The notes under the pieces: model-generated | Told to the model about the DNA's origin: nothing | Database searches by the model: none | What the model saw: only the letters and a program-made list of their open reading frames with translations | Part shown: in pieces, positions 35,191 through 44,800 of the stretch | Position numbering within the stretch: the first letter of the stretch is position 1 | How the letters are laid out: each line of letters opens with the position of its first letter | Assembly (NCBI RefSeq): GCF_004118155.1 | Contig: NZ_SAIQ01000001.1 | Span: 372,001 to 436,000 of the forward strand | Direction of reading: 5' to 3' | DNA length: 64,000 bases | Origin: Edaphocola flava | Lineage (GTDB): Bacteria > Bacteroidota > Bacteroidia > Chitinophagales > Chitinophagaceae | Program-made: the position numbers and the translations under genes

Positions 35191-35559
35191 TTACAAAACC
35201 TCAGGAGCTAAGGAAACAATTTTCATGTATCCTTTATCACGCAGCTCTCTGGCCACTGGCCCGAAGATACGAGTACCACGAGGGTCGCCAGCATTGTTTA
35301 ATAATACTACTGCGTTTTCATCGAAGCTGATGTAAGAACCATCTTTACGACGTAACTTGTTCTTTGTTCTTACGATAACGGCCTTAGTAACAGTACCTTT
35401 TTTAATGCCACCAGCTGGGATAGCATCTTTTACTGTAACCACAATCTGATCGCCTACATAAGCATATTGCTGACCTGAGTTGCCTAATACACGGATACAA
35501 AGTACTTCTTTTGCACCACTATTGTCTGCTACTTTTAGCCTTGATTCTTGCTGTATCAT
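35191..35559 (-). CDS. rplN: 50S ribosomal protein L14
   Basis: The 122-aa protein sits at the subunit interface. [26 protein letters not shown] and [28 protein letters not shown] are near invariant in bacteria. It is separated from rpsQ by 138 nt without a recognisable gene, the third largest gap in the cluster. Confidence 0.97.
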   Translation of the reverse strand: MIQQESRLKVADNSGAKEVLCIRVLGNSGQQYAYVGDQIVVTVKDAIPAGGIKKGTVTKAVIVRTKNKLRRKDGSYISFDENAVVLLNNAGDPRGTRIFGPVARELRDKGYMKIVSLAPEVL

Positions 35560-35697
35560 TTTATAAAAATGTTTAGCTGTTCGCTTTAATTGTTAATTGT
35601 TTAATCCTTACACAGCAATGAGCTGCTCCGGACTGTTTAAAATCTTTTCAGCGCTGCAACACGATGGAATGCAGATGAATAAAGATCGCGTGGTAAA

Positions 35698-35958
35698 CTA
35701 TTTAGCCTTTTCGATGATTTCTACTAATCTCCAGCATTTTGTTTTGCTCAGAGGGCGAGTTTCCATGATACGTACGGTGTCACCAATACCACATTGGTTA
35801 GTTTCATCGTGCGCGTGGAATTTAGTAGTTTTTTTCAAAAACTTACCGTAAATAGGGTGTTTTACCTTACGCTCTACTGCAACAGTGATTGTTTTATCCA
35901 TTTTGTTGCTAGTAACTAAGCCTATACGGCTTTTTCTAGTTTTTCTTTCTACTGTCAT
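35698..35958 (-). CDS. rpsQ: 30S ribosomal protein S17
   Basis: The 86-aa early-assembly 16S rRNA-binding protein shows [36 protein letters not shown] and [18 protein letters not shown]. It is 16 nt after rpmC. Confidence 0.97.
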   Translation of the reverse strand: MTVERKTRKSRIGLVTSNKMDKTITVAVERKVKHPIYGKFLKKTTKFHAHDETNQCGIGDTVRIMETRPLSKTKCWRLVEIIEKAK

Positions 35959-35974
35959 GATGACTAAAATATTT

Positions 35975-36181
35975 TTAGTTTCCTAATTGTCTTTTGCGTT
36001 GCTCTGTAATTAGTTGTGCGATCTGACGACGTACTGAACGGATGATCATCGGATTTTCAACTGGGTTAACAGAGTGGCTGAATTTTAATTTATTAAGACG
36101 ATCAGTCTCAGCACCAATCTTATCTAACAACGCCTCATCGCTTAATGAACGATAGTCTTCTACTTTTTTAGACTTTGCCAT
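35975..36181 (-). CDS. rpmC: 50S ribosomal protein L29
   Basis: The 68-aa two-helix protein near the exit tunnel has [22 protein letters not shown] and [23 protein letters not shown]. It lies 57 nt after rplP. Confidence 0.95.
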   Translation of the reverse strand: MAKSKKVEDYRSLSDEALLDKIGAETDRLNKLKFSHSVNPVENPMIIRSVRRQIAQLITEQRKRQLGN

Positions 36182-36238
36182 TTTAAATACTTTTTTAATG
36201 GTTAGAACTATGCTTTACAGCAAGATTCATGATGTTAA

Positions 36239-36661
36239 TTATGCTTCAACGTAATCGTGACGAACAACGAACTTAGTTTTGATAGGCAATTTTTGAGCGG
36301 CTAATTCCATTGCTTCTTTAGCCAGTTCCATTGGTACACCTTCAACTTCGAACATGATGCATCCTGGTTTTACTACAGCTGCCCAGTATTCCAAGCTACC
36401 TTTACCTTTACCCATACGTACCTCTGCTGGTTTTGCAGTAATTGGTTTATCAGGGAAGATACGGATCCAAACAGTTCCTTCACGCTTCATATGACGTGTC
36501 ATAGCCTGACGTGCAGCTTCGATCTGACGGTTAGTAATCCATTTTGGCTCTAAAGCTTTCAGACCGAAAGAACCGAATGCTACAGTAGCACCACGTTGTG
36601 CATTACCTCTGATACGGCCTTTATGCTGTTTACGACGCTTAACTCTTTTTGGTTGTAACAT
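36239..36661 (-). CDS. rplP: 50S ribosomal protein L16
   Basis: The 140-aa protein organises the A site of the 50S subunit. [44 protein letters not shown] and [19 protein letters not shown] are diagnostic. The 123-nt gap to rpsC holds a hairpin and a possible internal promoter (36735-36780). Confidence 0.97.
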   Translation of the reverse strand: MLQPKRVKRRKQHKGRIRGNAQRGATVAFGSFGLKALEPKWITNRQIEAARQAMTRHMKREGTVWIRIFPDKPITAKPAEVRMGKGKGSLEYWAAVVKPGCIMFEVEGVPMELAKEAMELAAQKLPIKTKFVVRHDYVEA

Positions 36662-36734
36662 TATATTATATTTTATTCAGATTGTACAGGATGATATCTT
36701 TATTGATTACCAGCGCCTGAACCTCCTGAGCATA

Positions 36735-36778
36735 CAAAATTATTTTTATAAGGCAGCGTGGTATAGCACCACGCTACA
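36735..36778 (-). promoter_or_regulatory. possible hairpin and internal -7 box in the rpsC-rplP gap
   Basis: On the minus strand the hairpin agcgtggt / accacgct (loop gctat, about 36754-36776) is followed after 10 nt by TAATTTTG (36742-36735), which fits TAnnTTTG. Partial termination plus re-initiation, or a protein-binding leader, are possible; no -33 box is seen. Confidence 0.3.
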
Positions 36779-36784
36779 GGATAA

Positions 36785-37582
36785 TTAGTCTTTATTTTGA
36801 CGAGGAGCTCTGTCACCACCACGGTTGTTACCGCCACGGTTATTGCCACCGCGATTGTTACCACCTGGTCTGCGATCGCCACGACCTTCGCTACGCTCAC
36901 CGCCACGACGGTCTGTAGAACCGGAAGTGATGTTCGGATTCAACTCTCTCTTACCTAAAACTTCACCTTTACAAATCCAAACTTTCAGACCGATTTTACC
37001 GTAAACAGTCATCGCATATACGTTAGCATAATCGATATCCATACGGTAAGTATGTAATGGTGTACGACCTTGTTTCATTTCTTCTGAACGCGCGATCTCA
37101 GCACCACCTAAGCGACCACTCGCTTTGATTTTGATACCTTCTGCACCCATGCGCATTGCAGTAGCGATTGCCATTTTGATAGCTCTTTTGAAGCTTACAC
37201 GGCCTTCGATTTGACGAGCGATAGTTTCACCTACGATCTGTGCATCCAGTTCAGGACGACGGATCTCCATAATGTTGATTTGAACATCAGCATTAGCGGT
37301 TAATTTTTTCAGCTCTTCTTTAATTCTATCTACTTCCTGACCGCCTTTACCAATGATGATACCTGGTTTAGACGTGTGAATAGTAATGATTAATTTACCA
37401 AGTGTACGTTCGATAACGATACGAGAAACACCACCTTTGTTGATGCGGGCATTCAGATAAGTACGGATTTTGTGGTCCTGTACCAGGTTCTTGCCATATT
37501 GTTTCTGATCGCTATACCACATAGAATCCCATCCACGGATGATTCCTAAACGATTACCTATTGGATTTGCTTTTTGACCCAT
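36785..37582 (-). CDS. rpsC: 30S ribosomal protein S3 with Asn/Arg/Gly tail
   Basis: This mRNA-entry-site protein has a KH domain with the [18 protein letters not shown] motif, and the C-terminal core ends near [13 protein letters not shown] at about 217. A tail of nearly 50 residues follows ([15 protein letters not shown], then three NNRGG repeats and DRAPRQNKD). Total length is 265 aa, versus about 233 in Escherichia coli. The tail is low-complexity and positively charged, as in other Bacteroidota S3 proteins, and its length may vary by repeat slippage. Confidence 0.97.
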   Translation of the reverse strand: MGQKANPIGNRLGIIRGWDSMWYSDQKQYGKNLVQDHKIRTYLNARINKGGVSRIVIERTLGKLIITIHTSKPGIIIGKGGQEVDRIKEELKKLTANADVQINIMEIRRPELDAQIVGETIARQIEGRVSFKRAIKMAIATAMRMGAEGIKIKASGRLGGAEIARSEEMKQGRTPLHTYRMDIDYANVYAMTVYGKIGLKVWICKGEVLGKRELNPNITSGSTDRRGGERSEGRGDRRPGGNNRGGNNRGGNNRGGDRAPRQNKD

Positions 37583-37615
37583 TATTCAGTTGTTATGGAT
37601 TTGAAATATTTTAAA

Positions 37616-37963
37616 TTAGTTTGCTTTGCTATCAACAATGATTGTTACGTGGTTGCTGCGCTTGCGGATGCGATATGCACGACCTTGCGGAGCTGGTAAC
37701 ATACGTTTTACCATACGACCACCATCTACAAAAATTGTTTTCACGATCAGGTTAGCATCTGCTACATCCTGACCCTGGTTTTTTTGTTTCCAGTTGTCAA
37801 TAGCACTTAATAATAATTTCTCCAATGCTACTGAAGGATGCTTTGTGCTGAACTTTAAAATGCTTAAAGCCTTTTCTACTTCCATACCGCGCACCAGGTC
37901 CGCTAACAAACGCATTTTGCGCGGAGAAGTAGGATAATTTCTTAAACGAGCTGTTGCTTCCAT
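37616..37963 (-). CDS. rplV: 50S ribosomal protein L22
   Basis: The 115-aa protein lines the nascent-peptide tunnel. [22 protein letters not shown] and [19 protein letters not shown] are typical; the tunnel loop [25 protein letters not shown] is intact. It lies 33 nt before rpsC. Confidence 0.97.
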   Translation of the reverse strand: MEATARLRNYPTSPRKMRLLADLVRGMEVEKALSILKFSTKHPSVALEKLLLSAIDNWKQKNQGQDVADANLIVKTIFVDGGRMVKRMLPAPQGRAYRIRKRSNHVTIIVDSKAN

Positions 37964-38036
37964 ATACCTTAAATCCTTGAAGGACTCTATTTAAAAAGGT
38001 TACTAAAAAAATTAAATACTGTACGTAAGGTTTAAC

Positions 38037-38306
38037 TTACTTTTTCTTGTCACTGTGACCTTTGAAGTTACGTGTTGGCGCAAACTCACCTAATTTATGA
38101 CCTACCATGTATTCAGTTACATAAACAGGGATGAATTTGTTGCCATTGTGAACTGCAAATGTGTGACCTACAAAATCAGGAGAGATTGTAGAGCGACGGC
38201 TCCAAGTTTTGATTACAGTTCTTTTAGCGCCTGCTTCGTTTTGAGCCAATACTTTTTGCTCAAGGTTATGGTCAATGTAAGGACCTTTTTTAATTGAACG
38301 ACCCAT
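38037..38306 (-). CDS. rpsS: 30S ribosomal protein S19
   Basis: The 89-aa head protein shows [41 protein letters not shown] and [19 protein letters not shown], all standard. It has a 76-nt gap to rplB. Confidence 0.97.
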   Translation of the reverse strand: MGRSIKKGPYIDHNLEQKVLAQNEAGAKRTVIKTWSRRSTISPDFVGHTFAVHNGNKFIPVYVTEYMVGHKLGEFAPTRNFKGHSDKKK

Positions 38307-38382
38307 TGTTGCGTTTTTTGTGATGATTTGGCAGGTTTACTTTGCAGCAAACCTGCCCATTTTATCTATTAAGAATTAATTA

Positions 38383-39210
38383 TTATTTTTTCTTAGCACG
38401 TTGAATAATCAGTGCATTTGAAGGTTTAGTCTTGCTACGTGTTTTCTCACCTTTAGCATACTTACCAGTACGGCTACGTGGGTGACCACCAGAAGATTTA
38501 CCTTCACCACCACCCATCGGGTGATCTACAGGGTTCATCGCAACACCTCTTACACGTGGACGTAAACCTCTCCAACGGTTACGACCTGCTTTACCCATAG
38601 ATTCCAGTTGGTGATCGCTGTTAGAAACAACACCTACTGTTGCGTAACATGCGCTTAATACTTTACGCAGCTCGCCAGATGGCATTTTTAATACAGCATA
38701 TTTATCTTCTTTCGCGCTCAGCTGTGCATAAGTACCAGCAGAACGAGCGATAGAACCACCTTTACCAGGTTGCATTTCAATGTTGTGAATTACAGTACCT
38801 AATGGCATGTTTTTCATCAACAGCGCGTTACCTACTTCAGGAGCAACGCTGTCACCACTGATTACAGTAGCACCAACCTGCAGACCCTGAGGAGCAATGA
38901 TGTAACGTTTTTCACCATCAGCATACGCTAATAAAGCGATGAATGCAGTACGGTTCGGATCGTATTCGATTGTCTTAACTGTAGCAGGAATATCTTTCTT
39001 GTTACGTTTAAAATCAACGATACGATAGTGTTGTTTATGACCACCGCCAATGTTGCGCATAGTCATACGACCTTTAGAGTTACGGCCAGAAGAACTGTTC
39101 TTTCTGTCTAATAAGCTCTTTTCTGGTTTGTCAGTAGTAATTTCTGCAAACGCATTTCCTACTCTGAAACGAGTACCGGGAGTGGTCGGTTTGTATTTAC
39201 GTAAAGCCAT
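38383..39210 (-). CDS. rplB: 50S ribosomal protein L2
   Basis: The 275-aa protein is needed for peptidyl-transferase centre assembly. It contains [15 protein letters not shown] and the catalytic-region loop [25 protein letters not shown] with the conserved His. Confidence 0.98.
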   Translation of the reverse strand: MALRKYKPTTPGTRFRVGNAFAEITTDKPEKSLLDRKNSSSGRNSKGRMTMRNIGGGHKQHYRIVDFKRNKKDIPATVKTIEYDPNRTAFIALLAYADGEKRYIIAPQGLQVGATVISGDSVAPEVGNALLMKNMPLGTVIHNIEMQPGKGGSIARSAGTYAQLSAKEDKYAVLKMPSGELRKVLSACYATVGVVSNSDHQLESMGKAGRNRWRGLRPRVRGVAMNPVDHPMGGGEGKSSGGHPRSRTGKYAKGEKTRSKTKPSNALIIQRAKKK

Positions 39211-39304
39211 TTTTCTAAATAGAATTTAGTAATTTGATTATCTGGCGGCTAGCCAATAGCGTCAAATTATTATAATTAATGATTTAATTATTGTATTTCA
39301 ATTA

Positions 39305-39601
39305 TTACAGAGAGAACAGGTCAATTGTTTCTCCATCTAAAAGCGTAACTACTGCTTTCTTGTATGCTGGCTTACGGCCTTGTACATATCCGGCTTTAGT
39401 GAAACGGCTTTTATTTTTAGCAGGAACTACCATAGTATTCACTTCTTCAACTTTTACATTGTAGAAATTCTCTACTGCTTCCTTAATTTCCAATTTGTTG
39501 GAACGCTTGTCCACTACGAAAGTGTAACGGTTTTGTTTTTCCATTTGGCCATTTACCTTTTCGGTAATCACCGGGCGAACCAATACTTCTGAAAGTCTCA
39601 T
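39305..39601 (-). CDS. rplW: 50S ribosomal protein L23
   Basis: The 98-aa tunnel-exit protein that docks signal recognition particle and trigger factor has VLVRPVITEKVNGQMEKQNRYTF and IKEAVENFYNVKVEEVNTM. It lies 67 nt after rplD and 94 nt before rplB. Confidence 0.96.
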   Translation of the reverse strand: MRLSEVLVRPVITEKVNGQMEKQNRYTFVVDKRSNKLEIKEAVENFYNVKVEEVNTMVVPAKNKSRFTKAGYVQGRKPAYKKAVVTLLDGETIDLFSL

Positions 39602-39668
39602 TGTTATTAAATTTATTTTTTTAGCTATTGCTAATCAAAAATTATTTTTTCTTTCGTCAACGTGAATC

Positions 39669-40304
39669 TTAAGCTTCAACTTCAACTGCGTCAGTAAATA
39701 CTTTAGCAGCGCTTTCTGTTAATACCAGTGTTTTTGCATTCAGGATATCATAAGTATTGATATCGCTTAATACGCTAGCTTTAACTTTAGGCAGATTGCG
39801 TACGCTTAAGTAGAAGTTTGCATCGTAATCAGCATTTACTAATAACAATTTCTGATCTGCAACTTTCAGACTGTTTAATACAGCTAACATTTGTTTTGTG
39901 TTAGGAGCATCAACTTTAATGTCTTCGATTACTACGATTTTGTTATCTTTTGCTTTATACGTCAGAGCAGACATCTTAGCCAGATCTTTCACTTTACGGT
40001 TCAGTTTGAAATCGTAAGAGTGTGGAGCCGGACCATTCACTGTACCACCACCTTTATATAATGGGTTACGGATGTTACCTTTACGGGAACCACCAGTACC
40101 TTTTTGACGGTGTAATTTGCGGCTAGAACCTTTTACTTCCGCGCGGGTCTTTGTTTTGTGAGTACCTAAACGACGAGCTGCTAAATATTGCTTAACTGCT
40201 AAATAGATAACGTGATCGTTAGGCTCAATGTTGAAGATATCTTCTGGCAATTCCACCGTGCGACCGGTCTTTTCACCTTTGCTATTTAATACTTCGATTT
40301 GCAT
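39669..40304 (-). CDS. rplD: 50S ribosomal protein L4
   Basis: The 211-aa protein has the long tunnel loop (KTKTRAEVKGSSRKLHRQKGTGGSRKGNIRNPLYKGGG). In Escherichia coli L4 autoregulates the S10 operon through the leader; here the leader before rpsJ is very short, so this control is unlikely in that form. It is 2 nt after rplC. Confidence 0.97.
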   Translation of the reverse strand: MQIEVLNSKGEKTGRTVELPEDIFNIEPNDHVIYLAVKQYLAARRLGTHKTKTRAEVKGSSRKLHRQKGTGGSRKGNIRNPLYKGGGTVNGPAPHSYDFKLNRKVKDLAKMSALTYKAKDNKIVVIEDIKVDAPNTKQMLAVLNSLKVADQKLLLVNADYDANFYLSVRNLPKVKASVLSDINTYDILNAKTLVLTESAAKVFTDAVEVEA

Positions 40305-40306
40305 GA

Positions 40307-40924
40307 TTATTTCTGAATTAAAACGATGGAACCATTGTGACCCGGAACTGAACCAGCAACTACGATATAGTTTTGTTCAGGAAACACTTTCATTACTTTA
40401 AGAGCTTTAACCTTTACGCGGTCACCACCCATTTGGCCAGCCATTCTCATATTTTTAAATACGCGGCTAGGATAAGAAGATCCACCAATAGAACCTGGTG
40501 CACGCTGACGATCGTGCTGACCGTGAGATGCCTCACCTACCCCGGCAAATCCGTGACGTTTAACAACACCTTGGAAACCTTTACCTTTTGTAGTACCGAT
40601 TACACTAACTTTTTCGCCTTCAGCGAAAATGTCACATGTAATAGTTTCACCAACTTGTTTATCGATAGAGCAGTTGCGAATTTCTTTCACTACAGATTTC
40701 GCATCTGTATTTGCTTTTGCGAAGTGATTAAGAAGAGCTTTCGGCGTGTTTTTCTCTTTACGTGTACCGTAAGCTATTTGAAGCGACTCGTAACCGTCTG
40801 TTTCTACGGTTTTCTTTTGCGTAACAACACAAGGGCCAGCTTCAATAATGGTGCAGGCAACCTGCTTTCCATTAGCCTCGAACACACTTGTCATGCCGAT
40901 TTTTTTGCCAATAATACCTTTCAT
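40307..40924 (-). CDS. rplC: 50S ribosomal protein L3
   Basis: The 205-aa protein shows MKGIIGKKIGMTSVFEANG, the 23S-reaching loop GVVKRHGFAGVGEASHGQHDRQRAPGSIGGSSYPSRVFKNMRMAGQMG and a standard C-terminus. The 249 nt between it and rpsJ hold no gene; this is the largest gap in the cluster and contains a weak hairpin (gggattgttgtccc on the minus strand). Confidence 0.97.
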   Translation of the reverse strand: MKGIIGKKIGMTSVFEANGKQVACTIIEAGPCVVTQKKTVETDGYESLQIAYGTRKEKNTPKALLNHFAKANTDAKSVVKEIRNCSIDKQVGETITCDIFAEGEKVSVIGTTKGKGFQGVVKRHGFAGVGEASHGQHDRQRAPGSIGGSSYPSRVFKNMRMAGQMGGDRVKVKALKVMKVFPEQNYIVVAGSVPGHNGSIVLIQK

Positions 40925-41173
40925 TTGTTAGAGATAATTATTATTTCGTTATTACAAGGGACAACAATCCCGTTTTGTTTTATGTTTATTTAATAGCTCA
41001 ATGGAAATTCAGAACCGTGTCTGACACCCTTAGTCAAGCGCCCGTTTCAGTTGTTATTGCCACAGTATTATATATCTGTCGCACTGATAGGGATTAACCG
41101 TTTATTCAGTTATGTATAAAGAACAAAGCTTTCGCTATTAAATTTTTTGATTTTTACTTGAAACTACAGCAGG

Positions 41174-41479
41174 TTAGGCTTTGATTTCAACTTCAACTCC
41201 ACTCGGAAGATCCAGTTTAGACAGCGCATCAACAGTCTTGCTGCTAGATGTATAGATGTCTAATAAGCGCTTGTGAGTACATAATTGAAATTGCTCTCTT
41301 GCTTTTTTATTTACGTGCGGTGAACGCAGAACCGTAAATATTTTCTTATCCGTTGGCAAAGGAATAGGGCCAGTTACGACTGCTCCTGTACCTCTTACCG
41401 TCTTAACGATTTTTTCTGCTGACTTATCAACCAAATTATGGTCGTAAGATTTCAATTTAATGCGAATGCGTTGTGACAT
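41174..41479 (-). CDS. rpsJ: 30S ribosomal protein S10
   Basis: The 101-aa protein of the 30S head, also the NusE antitermination factor, shows [25 protein letters not shown] and [28 protein letters not shown]. It is the first gene of the cluster, directly behind a consensus promoter. The usual upstream rpsL-rpsG-fusA genes are absent; a giant surface-protein gene diverges instead. Confidence 0.97.
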   Translation of the reverse strand: MSQRIRIKLKSYDHNLVDKSAEKIVKTVRGTGAVVTGPIPLPTDKKIFTVLRSPHVNKKAREQFQLCTHKRLLDIYTSSSKTVDALSKLDLPSGVEVEIKA

Positions 41480-41512
41480 AATTCAAAAAACTTCCTTTAA
41501 TAATTGGGAGTG

Positions 41513-41542
41513 CAAAGGTATAACTAAATTTTTAATATCCAA
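41513..41542 (-). promoter_or_regulatory. promoter of the ribosomal protein operon
   Basis: Minus strand: TTG (41542-41540, within ATTTGG), 19-nt spacer, TACCTTTG (41520-41513). This is an exact match to TTG-N19-TAnnTTTG, ending 33 nt before the rpsJ ATG. The remainder of the 356-nt divergent gap 41480-41835 is very A+T-rich with T-runs and holds no gene. Confidence 0.82.
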
Positions 41543-41753
41543 ATTTATTTTTAATATTTTATTTTTTCAGCATGTTATCATACTGTAACCTCCTGCACAA
41601 TGAGGCGCAAATCTATGCAAAATCAGGCATTCTAATTGAATTTATTATTTTTCACATCTCTAAATGATTACATGCCAAATAATTAGCTGTAAAATAAAAC
41701 ATATTTAATATTTAATAATCCATCAAAAGCTTCACTTTTTTTTTCTTTTTGAT

Positions 41754-41761
41754 TAGGTTTG
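41754..41761 (+). promoter_or_regulatory. possible -7 box for the first giant surface protein
   Basis: TAGGTTTG fits TAnnTTTG, 74 nt before the ATG. The region upstream is a T-tract without a TTG box, so support is weak. Confidence 0.35.
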
Positions 41762-41835
41762 TAGGCTCCCTATGTTAACAAGTTATAAACAAAGTGCTAT
41801 GGTTTAATCTTAAAAAGTAATCAAATTCTATCATT

Positions 41836-44800
41836 ATGATGAAATTTACTGCGAAAGTAAAGTTGGCTCTTCTGGCCGCCATGATGTGCATCACACAAGG
41901 CTTTGCCCAGACGTACACCTTTACTAATGCCGGCGCAACCGGTACCAACGGCCCCACCCAGGCCCAGGTAACCACAGCCTATGCTGCTACTCCCCAGGCA
42001 GGCATGGTTACCGTAACTGGTGGTATTCAAAACTGGAGTGTGCCCGTCTCCGGTCTCTATAAGATAGAGGTATACGGAGCAAAAGGCTACGGCACGAATG
42101 CGGGCCGCGGTGCCTACATGAGTGGCGAGTTTAACCTTATTGCTGCAGATCAGCTCAAGATCCTGGTGGGACAGCAAGGCGGATGCTGTGTGGCCAGCGG
42201 AACACAGCAATTTGGCGGCGGCGGCGGTTCTTTCGTTGTCAAGGCAAGCGGTAATGTGCCTATGATCATTGCCGGTGGCGGTGGCGGCGCTAATGGCAAT
42301 GCTGCACTGGTCGCTACAGCGGATGCCTCAACTACAACCTCAGGTAATCCTGGTGCCGGTAGCGGCAATGGCGCAGCCGGTACCGCTGGTGGTGGTGGTG
42401 GTGGCATCAACAATGCCGGTGGTGGCGGTGGCTTCTCCGGTGATGGTGGTGTTACTGCAGGCGATCCCGGCGGATACGCTTTCCTGAATGGAGGTATGGG
42501 CGGTACTGCCGCTACTACATCCGGCGGATGGGGCGGATTCGGAGGCGGCGGCGGTGCCAACTCCTGGGATAACCGTCGCGGCGGCGGCGGTGGTGGCTAC
42601 AGCGGTGGCGGCGGTGCAGGATCTTCTACCGGAGCTGCCGAAGTCGGCGGTGGTGGCGGTTCTTACAACTCCGGCAACAACCAGGTAAATACAGCTGGCC
42701 TGGGAACCGGACATGGATCTGTAATCATTACATTACTAAACCCTGTATCCAGCATTCCAAACAATACTGGTGTGATCGGCTTCCCAAGCCTGGTAAATGG
42801 CGCCTGCCCCGGCGGACAAATGATTACAGCACGCATTATGAACTTCGGTAATAATTTCGTGGATTCTGTAAAAGTGGCCTGGTCTGTAAACGGTGTGTTG
42901 CAGACGAACAACTGGTACCAGGTAAACCTGGATACCATTACCACTCCAACCAGTCAGCTTAATGTAAACTTAGGCACCTACAACTTTGGCCCGGGCACTT
43001 ACCTGGTTAAAGCGTGGACATCTCTACCCAATAATCAGAATGATACTGCTCACGGCAATGATACCTTCCAGATCAGTTTAACGACCAAACTGGCCGGTAC
43101 CTATACTATTAACAGTGGTGCGGCCACCGGCGGTACAAACTTTACCAGTTTTAATGATTTTGCTACGGCCCTCAATACGCTCGGGGTCTGCGGCCCTGTT
43201 GTAGCTAATGTTGTAGCGGGTTCCGGCCCTTATAATGAAACTGTGGCCTTTGGCAACATCAATGGTTCCAGTGCGGCTAACAGAGTACGTATTAATGGTA
43301 ACGGAGAATCAATTCAGTTCAACCCTACCAGTACTGCAAACTACAGGATCGTTACCCTGGACGGAACGAAGTATTTCACGATCAACAATCTTAAGATCAA
43401 ATCACTGAATAATACCTACGGATGGGGCGTGCATATTACCGGCAATGCGATGAGAGACAGTATCGTGAACTGTGAGATCAATCTCTCTGCTATCACCGGT
43501 ACCTCTTCTGTAAATGCCAATGGTATTGTTATCTCAGGATCATCAACCTCTGCAACTACTGCCAGTAATGTAACCCATCTGTATATCGGTAATAATAATG
43601 TTATTGCGGGCGCTAATGCCGGTTCCGGCGGTGCATACTATGGTATTACCTTCAGTGGTGTAAGTTCTACTACTCCAAACGACAGTATCTCAATTGTAGG
43701 TAATGAGGTATCCAATTTCTATTACTATGGTATACGATATACTTATGTAAACGGTGGTAGTTTAAACTATAATAATGTACACCGCAGCAACAAAACTGCG
43801 ATCGGAACAACTGCTTATGGTATATACTCATACTATTGTATTGGTATCCGCACTATCGGGAACAAGATCCACGATATGGCGGCCCCTGGCGTAACCTCGA
43901 CCAGCACATTCTATGCAATGTATAACTACCATTATAATAATACAGCGGCTACTCCTATTATCATTGCAAATAATATTCTGTATAACCTGGGCAACTATGT
44001 TGGTCTACAGTATCTGCTGCAGGCTACAGGCCCGGCAACAAAAGTATATCACAATACAGTGGATGTAGCCGCAGCACAAGGTACTTCTACAAGTGCTATT
44101 TATGCAATCTACATGAGCATCAATACCGGTTCTGAAGTAAAAAATAACATTGTAACCTTTACTGGTGGTAATAATGGTACTAAATACGGTGTCTATGTAA
44201 GCTCTGCCAGTACACCTGCCATTCTGCAGAAAAACAATGTGTTCTTTAATACCACGCAATCCGGTACGCAGACACCGTACTATTATGGTACGGCCTATGC
44301 AAGCCTTGCAGCATTCCAGGCGGCTTACCCAACTCAGGAAGTGGGCTCCCCTTCTGCAGATCCTCTGTATACCAACTCGGCGACAGGCGACTTAAGCCCT
44401 GCTTCTTCCAGCATCATCAACAACGGTACCAATGTATTTACAGATGTGCCTACCGACATCAATGGCCTGCCAAGAAGTACGGTGCCTACTATTGGTGCAT
44501 TTGAATTTATTCCGTCAGGAAATAATGATGCCAAAGCAGTTGCTTACCTCAGCCCTTCCTCTACCTTCTGCGCCAATACTACATTACCGGTGCAGGTAAT
44601 TATTGGTAACGGTGGTGCGAATACAATTAATACCATGACGGTAAACTGGAAGGTGAACGGTACTACCATGACTCCATTCAGCTATACCGGACCGCTGACT
44701 TCACCTGGCGCTCCTACAGGTCAGAGCATTGATACAATTACGCTGGGTAATGTGACCTTACCTGCTGGTCAGAACGACATCGTAGTATGGACATCCAACC

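Noticed and set aside
36700-36906. Minus-strand frame overlapping the rpsC tail and the rpsC-rplP gap
   Set aside because: Val/Ala-rich output is an out-of-frame reading of the NNRGG repeats; no family or start support.
42150-42560. Minus-strand reading frame with a Pro-rich translation opposite the glycine-rich domain
   Set aside because: It is the antisense of poly-Gly codons (ggc/ggt read as gcc/acc); no start signal or family match.
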